Shown: one piece after another, positions 1-5,930 of the stretch
How positions within the stretch are numbered: position 1 is the stretch's first letter
How the letters are laid out: the number at the start of each line of letters is the position of its first letter
Source: an uncultured Porphyromonas sp.
GTDB taxonomy: Bacteria > Bacteroidota > Bacteroidia > Bacteroidales > Porphyromonadaceae
Direction: 5' to 3'
Assembly: GCA_900538385.1 (NCBI GenBank)
Contig: UWSO01000057.1
Coordinates: forward strand, 1 to 7,451
Length of the DNA stretch: 7,451 bases
The notes under the pieces: generated by a model
The model's database searches: none
Told to the model about the DNA's origin: nothing
Seen by the model: the letters and a program-made list of their open reading frames with translations, nothing else
Position numbers and translations under genes: made by a program

Positions 1-6
1 AATTCT

Positions 7-153
7 CCACCGAAGGAATGGAAATTTCTTCGGAAGAATCAAATGAAACTTCGGAAGAATGAAATGATAAGTCCGAAGAAATTTCCAACGCCTCCCTGAA
101 AAACGAAAAATATCCAGCGAGGAATTTGGAATTTCTTGGCTGGAGATTTGAAA
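7..153 (+). repeat. 21-bp-period tandem repeat array, copy 1
   Basis: Seven consecutive 21-bp units begin at 7, 28, 49, 70, 91, 112 and 133. The clearest, at 28 and 49, both start with CTTCGGAAGAAT followed by a 9-bp A-rich tail. Units at 70 (AGTCCGAAGAA) and 112 keep the pattern; those at 7, 91 and 133 are degenerate. The 9-mer CTTCGGAAG is a dyad around a central G. Every frame of the better units meets stop codons, so this is not coding repeat. The array lies upstream of the LuxR-type gene and reads toward it. A homologous array lies at 5801-5926 on the other strand. The left end may continue beyond the window. The repeat is certain for units 2-4 and likely for the rest; function is unknown. 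Confidence 0.8.
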
Positions 154-182
154 TGCCTGCTCGATGAGTACCCCGTCGTAAG

Positions 183-201
183 GACGCACGAGCCGTGCGT
201 C
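183..201. repeat. Perfect 8-bp inverted repeat with 3-nt loop
   Basis: GACGCACG (183-190), loop AGC, then CGTGCGTC (194-201) form a perfect GC-rich hairpin. No T-tract follows on either strand, so an intrinsic terminator is unlikely. It sits between the 21-bp array and the promoter of the LuxR-type gene. It resembles dispersed palindromic (REP-like) intergenic elements, but only one copy is in this window, so that is a guess. Confidence 0.55.
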
Positions 202-242
202 ACCACTAGCAGACGATGCGTGGAATTTGCAAGATTGAGGTC

Positions 243-258
243 TTACCCTTTCGGGTAA
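243..258. other. Small inverted repeat just upstream of the regulator promoter
   Basis: TTACCC (243-248), loop TTTC, GGGTAA (253-258) give a perfect 6-bp stem. It overlaps the place where a -33 element would sit for the -7 box at 278-285. It could therefore be a regulator binding site, possibly for autoregulation, or a weak remnant of an upstream terminator. A 6-bp stem can arise by chance. Confidence 0.35.
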
Positions 259-277
259 TGGTCTAGTATGAAATGAG

Positions 278-285
278 TACCTTTG
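278..285 (+). promoter_or_regulatory. Bacteroidota-type -7 box for the LuxR-type gene
   Basis: TACCTTTG matches the TAnnTTTG consensus of the Bacteroidota primary sigma factor exactly. The expected transcript start is near 290-292, which leaves a leader of about 26 nt before the ATG at 318. No convincing -33 TTTG lies about 20 bp upstream, where the 243-258 inverted repeat is. The box lies just inside an upstream in-frame ATG (273), which argues against that ATG as the start. Confidence 0.5.
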
Positions 286-317
286 CGTCGCTTGTTCACA
301 AGAAGAGAGCCCCCTAT

Positions 318-1091
318 ATGAATATCCCTTGCAACGAAAACGACCGACTGAGTCCTCCAGAAGATACACGACCCCAAGTAGACGAAGCGCTATACCAGGA
401 CCTACACCTCTATGTGGAGTCTGCTAAGGCTTTGGCTCGGCTTACTTACAAGTCCCTCTATATCATTGACTACAACAAACTGAACTTCCTCTATATCTCG
501 AGCAATCCGCTCTTCCTATGTGGTGAGTCTGTCGACGAGGTGATGAGCGAGGGATATCAGTTTTACTATCGGCATGTTCCCGAGGAGGATCTAGCATTCC
601 TTCAGCGTGTCAATCAGGCTGGATTTGAATTCTTCAAGGGGATAGCTATTGCGGAGCGCACGGAGTACACCATATCCTACAACTTTCGGATTATACCCGC
701 CGAGTCTAAAGAACCCATCTTAATCAATCATCAGCTCACGCCCCTTCGGCTGGACGCAACAGGAAAAATTTGGCTCTCGCTCTGTCTCGTCTCTCTAGCT
801 CACACGCGAGAAGTGGGAGAGGCTTATATCTCTGCGGTTAATTCAAACAAGCGATGGAGACTATCCGCCAAGACTGGACGGTGGGGGCAAATGGAAGATC
901 TGACACTCAATGAACAGGAGAAAGCCGTAATCAGTCTAGCTCACCAAGGCTTGTCCGTGGGAGAGATCGCACAAATTATCCACCGTTCCGAAGACTCTGT
1001 CAAGGGGTACCGCAAGGCTCTCTTTCAAAAGCTTGGAGTGAGCAATATCTCCGAGGCTATTGCTGTAGCGACGAGTCGCAGACTAATCTAA
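318..1091 (+). CDS. PAS-domain LuxR-family transcriptional regulator
   Basis: A 257-residue DNA-binding regulator. Counting from the ATG at 318, residues about 45-160 look like a PAS-type sensor fold (segments YIIDYNKLNFLYIS and GYQFYYRHVPEEDL). Residues about 195-256 are a GerE/LuxR helix-turn-helix: LTLNEQEKAVISLAHQGLS, then GEIAQIIHRSEDSVKGYRKA and the hallmark KLGV. There is no phospho-acceptor receiver domain, so it probably senses a ligand or redox state directly. No partner kinase is adjacent. The frame stays open to an ATG at 273, giving 272 residues, but a perfect -7 box at 278-285 and the family's usual length of roughly 240-260 residues favour 318. It is monocistronic, convergent with the exchanger gene and closed by the hairpin at 1124-1161. 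Family assignment is firm; signal and targets are unknown. Confidence 0.88.
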   Translation: MNIPCNENDRLSPPEDTRPQVDEALYQDLHLYVESAKALARLTYKSLYIIDYNKLNFLYISSNPLFLCGESVDEVMSEGYQFYYRHVPEEDLAFLQRVNQAGFEFFKGIAIAERTEYTISYNFRIIPAESKEPILINHQLTPLRLDATGKIWLSLCLVSLAHTREVGEAYISAVNSNKRWRLSAKTGRWGQMEDLTLNEQEKAVISLAHQGLSVGEIAQIIHRSEDSVKGYRKALFQKLGVSNISEAIAVATSRRLI

Positions 1092-1123
1092 ATCTGAGTA
1101 GTAATAAAACTTAGAATAGAAAT

Positions 1124-1177
1124 GAGGGGACTCAACTGCTTCTTTGCAATTGAGCCCCCTCGTTGTGCACTGTTTTT
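1124..1177. terminator. Bidirectional intrinsic terminator between convergent genes
   Basis: GAGGGG (1124-1129) pairs with CCCCTC (1156-1161). After one A-C mismatch, CTCAA pairs with TTGAG, then TGC with GCA, closing on a 6-nt loop (1140-1145). On the plus strand a run of five T follows at 1173-1177, 11 bases after the stem. On the minus strand the stem is followed directly by T-rich sequence. It lies 32 bp after the regulator stop and 41 bp after the exchanger stop, so it probably ends both transcripts. Confidence 0.8.
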
Positions 1178-1202
1178 GACTTTGATTGAGCAGTAACGCT
1201 TT

Positions 1203-2213
1203 CTATAGAGACTGTACTATGAGGTAGGTCATATAGGCTACGTAGACGGCGAGCAGTGCAATGCCCTCTTTGCGGCTGATCATGGCTCGTCCGAGGACGT
1301 TGCTGAAGATAAAGAGCAGGAAGACAGCCACCAGCATCATCAGATAGTCCAGGAGCTGTATACCCGCTGGTACTAGGGGCGTGATCGTGGCAGAGGCTCC
1401 GAGGATGAAGAGAATGTTGAAGATGCTACTCCCCACAACGTTGCCGATGGCCAAGTCGGGTTGACGCTTGACGGCTGCTACAACGGATGTAGCCAACTCT
1501 GGCAGTGAGGTACCGATGGCGACGATGGTGAGTCCGATGATTGCCTCGCTCACACCCCACGAGCGTGCTATACTAGAGGCATTATCTACGAATAGACGTC
1601 CACCGAAGATCAGTAGAGCGAGTCCCCCGATGACCTTAGCGATAGAGAGTAGCAGTGTCCTAGTCGCATGCTTTGCCTTAGACTTGTCTGGATCATCTTC
1701 TAGCGATGAGAGGTCAGGCTCAGGTGCCTTTTCTTTAGCCGCAGACATGAAGGCTAGATAAAGGTAGAAGATGAGAAGGCAGAGGAGTACGATACCATCG
1801 CCACGATCGATGATGTTGCCCGAGAAGCCTCCCGTGAGGAGATGGTCGCTCGCCATGACTAGACAGATGGCTGTGACCAGCATAGCGATCGGTATATCAC
1901 GCTTCATAGCATCGTGTGTCACACGGATCGGATAGATCGTAGCACTGACGCCTAGTATCAGGAGGATATTGGAGATGTTACTTCCCACCACATTGGCGAT
2001 GGCTATGTCCGGCTTGTTGGCCAGAGCCGAGGTGATGCTCACGACTAGCTCAGGGGCTGAGGTGCCAAAGCCTACGATCGTGAGACCGATCACCAGCTGC
2101 GACACGCCCAGTCGCTCAGCGATCGTCACAGAGCCATTGGTGAGAAAGTTTGCCCCAGCTGTGATCATGACCAAGCCTAGGATGAGCAGTAAGAAGTATA
2201 GTAGTATTGACAT
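1203..2213 (-). CDS. Calcium/sodium antiporter (K+-dependent Na+/Ca2+ exchanger-like, YrbG/CaxA family)
   Basis: A 336-residue inner-membrane exchanger expected to use the Na+ gradient to expel Ca2+. It carries the two inverted alpha-repeats that define the superfamily. Alpha-1 is at residues about 38-90 with GTSAPE (50-55) and GSNISN (77-82). Alpha-2 is at about 222-275 with GTSLPE (234-239) and GSSIFN (261-266). The acidic residues E55 and E239 are the expected ion ligands. About ten hydrophobic helices are split by a charged cytoplasmic loop at about 158-186, rich in D, E and K. Length is normal for the YrbG group and both halves look intact. The ATG at 2211-2213 lies 30 bp after the TPM gene stop, so the two are probably co-transcribed. 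Ca2+ specificity is inferred from the family; transport of another cation cannot be excluded. Confidence 0.93.
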   Translation of the reverse strand: MSILLYFLLLILGLVMITAGANFLTNGSVTIAERLGVSQLVIGLTIVGFGTSAPELVVSITSALANKPDIAIANVVGSNISNILLILGVSATIYPIRVTHDAMKRDIPIAMLVTAICLVMASDHLLTGGFSGNIIDRGDGIVLLCLLIFYLYLAFMSAAKEKAPEPDLSSLEDDPDKSKAKHATRTLLLSIAKVIGGLALLIFGGRLFVDNASSIARSWGVSEAIIGLTIVAIGTSLPELATSVVAAVKRQPDLAIGNVVGSSIFNILFILGASATITPLVPAGIQLLDYLMMLVAVFLLFIFSNVLGRAMISRKEGIALLAVYVAYMTYLIVQSL

Positions 2214-2243
2214 AATGCCTAAGATATAAGGTGTAGTAGAAGT

Positions 2244-3539
2244 TTACCAGCCCCCAGTGGCACCACCGCCACCGCCCGAGCCGCCGCCGAAGCCTCCGCC
2301 TCCGAAACCGCCACCACCGAAACCACCACCGAAGCCGCCTCGTCCGAGAGAGTTACCGATGATACCTCCGAGTATAGCTCCACCTAGGGCAGAGTCATTC
2401 TGTTTGTAGACTGTTTCGTCTGTGTGGTGGTCTTGATCGCAATAGAGGCAGTGGTACTCTTGACGATGGATATAGGCGATATGCCGATCAGTAGAGCGCA
2501 GTCGGTGCGTTCCGATGCGCTGCATGGCATAAGTTCCGCAGTGCGGACAGCGCTTGTAGGGGGAGTTTCCAGCTACCTCTCCATAACGCTCCACGGCGCC
2601 ACAATTATCACATTGCTTGACTAGATAGTGCACACTGCCGAGTCGCTCCTCTAGTTGCTGTGCGGGCGTGAGCAGTGATAGCTTAGCAGTGTCTGAGAGA
2701 CTCTGTAACTTGCTTTGATGGCATGTCTTACAGCGGAGCGCCTCTTGAGAGAGTCGATGGCGCAGGATAGCGTAGAGAGCGAGGAGTACGACGATGGCGC
2801 TGGCTATCAAGAGGAAGCTTCCACCGATCATAGCGATCATAGCTATGAATACAAAGCTTAAGATCTGCCTATTGAGACGTTTGATACGCTGCTCCGGAGC
2901 TGTCTGCTCGTCTTTGTAGGAGACCAACATGACGACACAGAGGATCAGCACCAAGAGGACTACCAATCCATTGAATACGCCCTCCGCCACCTGATCCTCC
3001 TCGGTACCATCGGTGCGAGTCGCACCCTCGTAGTTTGCCGTGATAGTCTCTTGTATCGCCTGCACACCAGAGAGGATACCTGTACTGTAGTCACCACGCT
3101 TGAAGTGTGGCGCCATACGATGAGCGATGATCTGACTACAGAGGGCATCTGGTAGCACGCCCTCTAGTCCGTAGCCCGTCTCTATGCGTATCTGACGACT
3201 ATCTAGCGAGATGAGCATGACGAAGCCACTATTGTCTATCTTAGAGCCTACGCCCCAGCCACGAAGTATCTCCCGTGCGAGATCCTCGATAGAGCGATCC
3301 TGACCGATGGAGGGAAGGGTGATGACGACGCCCTCCACACCATGCGTCTGGCGCATGCTTAGGAGCGTCTCGTTGATCCGTTGTCGTGCTTCGGGCTCGA
3401 TGATGTGCGCTACGTCGGAGACAAACTGCGTGCTGTCCTGTAGTTGTACGTTGGGGATATCCTCCCACGAGACAGCCTTCTGGGCAGGTAGTACCCAAAA
3501 GGATAGCAGTAGTCCGAGTAAGAGTAAGGTGTGCTTCAT
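2244..3539 (-). CDS. TPM-domain (YgcG-like) membrane protein with four CxxC pairs and a glycine-rich tail
   Basis: 431 residues. Order: signal peptide (1-19, cleavage near LPAQ); exported TPM domain (about 35-170) with the family signatures DNSGFVMLISLDSRQIRIE and GYGLEGVLPD (122-131); a membrane helix at 188-207; a short basic loop; a hydrophobic stretch at 226-260 long enough for two helices; four CxxC pairs at 270-273, 310-313, 331-334 and 364-367, suggesting two zinc ribbons; and a glycine-rich tail (386-431) ending GGW, as is usual for YgcG-type proteins. TPM proteins often neighbour lemA, as here, and are thought to act at the envelope; the biochemical role in bacteria is not settled. 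Acid-phosphatase activity and metal binding have been reported for the plant homologue TLP18.3. The start is preceded by a pyrimidine-rich stretch with no Shine-Dalgarno, and by a long inverted repeat. TPM assignment is firm, zinc binding inferred. Confidence 0.9.
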   Translation of the reverse strand: MKHTLLLLGLLLSFWVLPAQKAVSWEDIPNVQLQDSTQFVSDVAHIIEPEARQRINETLLSMRQTHGVEGVVITLPSIGQDRSIEDLAREILRGWGVGSKIDNSGFVMLISLDSRQIRIETGYGLEGVLPDALCSQIIAHRMAPHFKRGDYSTGILSGVQAIQETITANYEGATRTDGTEEDQVAEGVFNGLVVLLVLILCVVMLVSYKDEQTAPEQRIKRLNRQILSFVFIAMIAMIGGSFLLIASAIVVLLALYAILRHRLSQEALRCKTCHQSKLQSLSDTAKLSLLTPAQQLEERLGSVHYLVKQCDNCGAVERYGEVAGNSPYKRCPHCGTYAMQRIGTHRLRSTDRHIAYIHRQEYHCLYCDQDHHTDETVYKQNDSALGGAILGGIIGNSLGRGGFGGGFGGGGFGGGGFGGGSGGGGGATGGW

Positions 3540-3549
3540 AGGGGGAGGA

Positions 3550-3644
3550 GTTAGAGATTAGAGATTAGAAGTTAGAGATTAGAAGGGATAGGGGCTAGGA
3601 AGGTCTCATCTCTAACCTCTAACTTCTAACCTCTAATCTCTAAC
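3550..3644. repeat. Heptamer tandem repeats forming a ~35-bp inverted repeat
   Basis: From 3551 the left arm reads TTAGAGA, TTAGAGA, TTAGAAG, TTAGAGA, TTAGAAG. The right arm (3609-3644) is the complementary series: CTCTAA, CTTCTAA and CCTCTAA units at the same 7-bp step. The arms pair over about 35 bp with roughly three mismatches, mostly A/G differences that could form G-U pairs in RNA, around a loop of about 23 nt. The element fills nearly the whole gap between lemA (stop at 3647-3649) and the TPM gene start (3537-3539). In the minus-strand transcript it would form a large hairpin ending about 10 nt before the TPM start codon. There is no T-tract, so it is not an obvious terminator. Possible roles are transcript processing or uneven expression of the two genes, or it may be a dispersed intergenic repeat. 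Confidence 0.82.
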
Positions 3645-3646
3645 AA

Positions 3647-4267
3647 CTAAAACTTTACTTGAGGAGCTTGCTCAGCACCAGCCTCAGCCTGGAAGTAAGG
3701 ACGCTGACGGAAGCCAAAGATCCCTGCGAAGATATTCGTTGGGAAGCGACGTACTTTCGTATTGTACTGCTGCGCCTCATTGTTGAAGTCCATGCGAGCC
3801 GTCGTAATACGATTTTCTGTACCCTCTAGCTGAGCTTGTAGCTGACGGAAGTTTTCGTCAGCCTTCAGCTCGGGATAGCGCTCCACTACAACCATCAGTT
3901 TATTGAGTGCACTGGTTAGGTCTCCCTGAGCTTGCTGGAATTGATTGAGTTGCTCTTGAGTCATCCCCTCGCCAGACTGTATGATGGGCTGTGAAGCCTT
4001 AGCACGCGCATTGATCACCCCCTCGAGGGTCTCACGCTCATGAGAGGCGTAGCCCTTGACAGTCTCGACAAGATTGGGGATGAGATCGGCACGGCGCTGG
4101 TATTGATTCTCCACTTGGCTCCACGAGGTATTGACCTTCTCGTCTAGCACCACGATCGAGTTGTACTGTCCTACCCCCCAGAAGACTAGGAGTAGTACGA
4201 CTGCCACGATGATAATTGTCGTCGTCAGACCACGACGAGACTTGGTGGCTGTAGCTTGATTTGTCAT
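3647..4267 (-). CDS. lemA: LemA family protein
   Basis: 206 residues. A short basic N-terminus precedes one membrane helix (about 14-33) with no lipobox, so it should be anchored with the helical body outside the cytoplasm. Three LemA signatures are present: YNSIVVLDEKVNTSWSQVEN with QYQRRADLIPNLVETVKGYA (35-74), YPELKADENFRQLQAQLEGT (131-150), and the C-terminal FPTNIFAGIFGF with the ending GAEQAPQVKF. Length and both ends match the family, so it is complete. LemA proteins are three-helix-bundle membrane proteins of unsettled function, and in many bacteria the gene is next to a TPM-domain gene, as here. The start lies 35 bp after the pyrI stop, with no terminator between, consistent with read-through from pyrBI. 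Confidence 0.94.
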   Translation of the reverse strand: MTNQATATKSRRGLTTTIIIVAVVLLLVFWGVGQYNSIVVLDEKVNTSWSQVENQYQRRADLIPNLVETVKGYASHERETLEGVINARAKASQPIIQSGEGMTQEQLNQFQQAQGDLTSALNKLMVVVERYPELKADENFRQLQAQLEGTENRITTARMDFNNEAQQYNTKVRRFPTNIFAGIFGFRQRPYFQAEAGAEQAPQVKF

Positions 4268-4302
4268 AGTATTAAGTATTTGTTTGTTAGTAAGTTCTTT
4301 GC

Positions 4303-4788
4303 TTAGAGTAGTTCGATACGCTCCTCCGATACTTTGCGCCCGCAGTAGTGACAGCGTAGTACCTCATGCTCGGCATCTATCAGGTGAAAGTGAGTCCGCA
4401 CAGGCTCATTGTTTGTAATGCATTTGGCATTAGGACACTTGACAAAGCCAATGATCTCCTCAGGCAGATGTAGCGTCCGCTTGTCGACCACCTCGTAGTC
4501 CTTAATAATGTTGATATGTACATCTGGAGCAATAAGCGCTATGCGACTTGCCTCCTCATCGGAGAGCATCCTCCCAGAAATCTTGATAATCCCTTTCTTA
4601 CCCAGATAGTGACTATCTAAGTTGTTGCCGATCGTGATAGGCTCTTCCATATCCTCGAGCTGTAGAAGATGGGCTATCTTAAAGAGCTTCTTGGGGGGTA
4701 TATGATCTATCACGGTACCATTGCAGATGGCTGTAACCATCATCCCCTCTTGCTGCTTGCTTAGTGCGTCTTGAGTCTTAGCTTTCAT
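4303..4788 (-). CDS. pyrI: Aspartate carbamoyltransferase regulatory chain
   Basis: 161 residues. This is the cytoplasmic regulatory subunit that binds nucleotides and bridges PyrB trimers. The allosteric domain shows NGTVIDHIPPKKLFK (23-37) and ITIGNNL, matching the nucleotide-binding region of known PyrI. The C-terminal domain has the structural zinc site C118-x4-C123-x22-C146-x2-C149, with the same 4/2 spacing as E. coli PyrI. YEVVDKRTLHLPE (98-110) is the inter-domain linker. The N-terminus is about nine residues longer than in E. coli; in-frame Met16 and Met17 are alternative starts, but the upstream ATG lies only 9 bp after the pyrB stop and fits tight translational coupling. The zinc site predicts a functional contact with PyrB. 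Confidence 0.95.
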   Translation of the reverse strand: MKAKTQDALSKQQEGMMVTAICNGTVIDHIPPKKLFKIAHLLQLEDMEEPITIGNNLDSHYLGKKGIIKISGRMLSDEEASRIALIAPDVHINIIKDYEVVDKRTLHLPEEIIGFVKCPNAKCITNNEPVRTHFHLIDAEHEVLRCHYCGRKVSEERIELL

Positions 4789-4797
4789 AGTGTACAG

Positions 4798-5715
4798 TTA
4801 TTTATCAACTTCTATACCGAGTACCTCGCAAAGTATCGACTGACGTATGTAGAGTCCGTTCTGGGCTTGGCGAAAGTACTCCGCCTTGGGACTGCTGTCC
4901 ACGTCAATCGCAATTTCATTAACACGTGGCAGCGGGTGGAGGATACGTAGATTGTCTTTAGTGCCTTGTAGCATCTCCTTATTAAGTATGTAGACATCCT
5001 TGACACGCTCATACTCCTCCATATCGGTAAAGCGCTCCCGCTGCACCCTAGTCATATAGAGTATATCAGCATCGGCAATCACCTCAGGAGTAAAGAGAGA
5101 AGTCTCCTCATAGCGCAGATGATGCTCATCGCAATACTGCCTATACTCCTCGGGGAGCCTTAGCTCAGGCGGTGCGACAAAGGTAAAGCGAGGTGAGAAG
5201 AAGCGCATCCCCTCTATGAGCGAGTGAATCGTACGTCCGAAGCGCAGGTCACCCACCATCACGATGTGTAGATCCTCGAGCGATCCTTGTGTAGAGCGAA
5301 TCGTATAGAGGTCTAGGAGCGTCTGCGAGGGGTGCTGATTGGCACCATCGCCAGCGTTGACGATCGGCACGGGCGAAACCTCCGTAGCATAGAGAGCAGC
5401 GCCCTCTAGGTAGTGCCGCATGATGATCACGTCGGCATAGTTAGAGACTATCAGTAGGGTGTCCTTGAGCGACTCACCCTTTGTCGAACTACTAGACTTG
5501 GGGTCGGAGAAGCCGATGACTCGTCCTCCTAGTCTATTGACCGCCGTCTCAAAACTCAGACGAGTACGTGTCGATGGTTCGAAAAACAAGGTGGCACCCA
5601 CCATCCCATCCATTAGGTGGCGATTAGGATTGGCCTCAAAGAGTGCAGCACGATCCAAGATACGTAGTATATCTTGCTCATCACACTGCTCGATAGATAC
5701 GATATGCTTCATCAT
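4798..5715 (-). CDS. pyrB: Aspartate carbamoyltransferase catalytic chain
   Basis: 305 residues. It joins carbamoyl phosphate and aspartate to give N-carbamoylaspartate, the first committed step of pyrimidine synthesis. Carbamoyl-phosphate binding is shown by FFEPSTRTRLSFETA (44-58), with the STRTR loop at 48-52. The mobile loop SSSSTKGESLKD (74-85) supplies the Ser and Lys that reach in from the neighbouring subunit. GDGANQHPSQTLLDLYT (122-138) and HPLPRVNEI (260-268) complete the active site. Length is close to the E. coli chain (311) and every catalytic motif is present. Two ATG codons are adjacent (5713-5715 and 5710-5712); either could be used. As the first gene of the minus-strand run, it has a probable promoter at 5744-5751. 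No leader-peptide or attenuator structure is visible before it. Confidence 0.96.
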   Translation of the reverse strand: MMKHIVSIEQCDEQDILRILDRAALFEANPNRHLMDGMVGATLFFEPSTRTRLSFETAVNRLGGRVIGFSDPKSSSSTKGESLKDTLLIVSNYADVIIMRHYLEGAALYATEVSPVPIVNAGDGANQHPSQTLLDLYTIRSTQGSLEDLHIVMVGDLRFGRTIHSLIEGMRFFSPRFTFVAPPELRLPEEYRQYCDEHHLRYEETSLFTPEVIADADILYMTRVQRERFTDMEEYERVKDVYILNKEMLQGTKDNLRILHPLPRVNEIAIDVDSSPKAEYFRQAQNGLYIRQSILCEVLGIEVDK

Positions 5716-5743
5716 AAGGCACAGACTATGTTCATTTCACCCG

Positions 5744-5751
5744 TAAAGGTA
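5744..5751 (-). promoter_or_regulatory. Probable -7 box for pyrB and the downstream genes
   Basis: Read on the minus strand this is TACCTTTA, one base from the Bacteroidota TAnnTTTG consensus. It is preceded by a run of six T and a G. The expected transcript start is near 5737, leaving a leader of about 20 nt before the first pyrB ATG. Array copy 2 begins about 50 bp further upstream. No clear -33 element is seen. Confidence 0.5.
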
Positions 5752-5800
5752 CAAAAAAGGGATTAGTCAGACTACGATACTATCTGTACAATAACCCTGG

Positions 5801-5926
5801 TTGATCAATTCCTCCCGAGGAAATGAAAAATCTCCACGGAAGAAATGGAAAATTCTTCGGACTTATCATTTGATACTTCCGAAGTTTTATTCCGTTCCTC
5901 CGAAGTTTCAGTTGATTCTTCCGAAG
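5801..5926 (-). repeat. 21-bp-period tandem repeat array, copy 2 (reverse orientation)
   Basis: On the minus strand six 21-bp units start at 5926, 5905, 5884, 5863, 5842 and 5821. The first three begin CTTCGGAAGAAT, CTTCGGAGGAAC and CTTCGGAAGTAT; the fourth begins AGTCCGAAGAAT; the fifth CTTCCGTGGAGA; the sixth TCCTCGGGAGGA, itself a 5-bp dyad. Units 1, 3, 4, 5 and 6 align in the same order with the units starting at 28, 49, 70, 91 and 112 of copy 1, including a 19-base identical stretch (62-80). Copy 2 therefore has one extra unit (5885-5905). The pyrB-proximal end is the palindrome TTGATCAA (5801-5808). The array reads toward pyrB, as copy 1 reads toward the LuxR-type gene. Confidence 0.82.
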
Positions 5927-5930
5927 TTTT

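Noticed and set aside
7..153. CRISPR-like appearance of regularly spaced repeats
   Set aside because: The period is only 21 bp with no room for unique spacers, the repeats are degenerate, and no cas gene is in the window.
1468..1761. Plus-strand frame of 97 codons inside the exchanger gene
   Set aside because: It lies opposite a gene whose protein carries clear family motifs; its own translation shows no domain. The same applies to 1969-2229.
2247..2384. Repetitive GC-rich DNA as a separate repeat element
   Set aside because: It is explained by the glycine-rich C-terminal tail of the TPM protein (GGN codons).
3241..3498. Minus-strand frame of 85 codons inside the TPM gene in another frame
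   Set aside because: It overlaps the TPM domain coding region; its translation is rich in Arg, Thr and Cys with no recognisable features.
5716..5800. Pyrimidine-responsive attenuator or leader peptide before pyrB
   Set aside because: The predicted leader is only about 20 nt and shows no terminator hairpin or leader reading frame.
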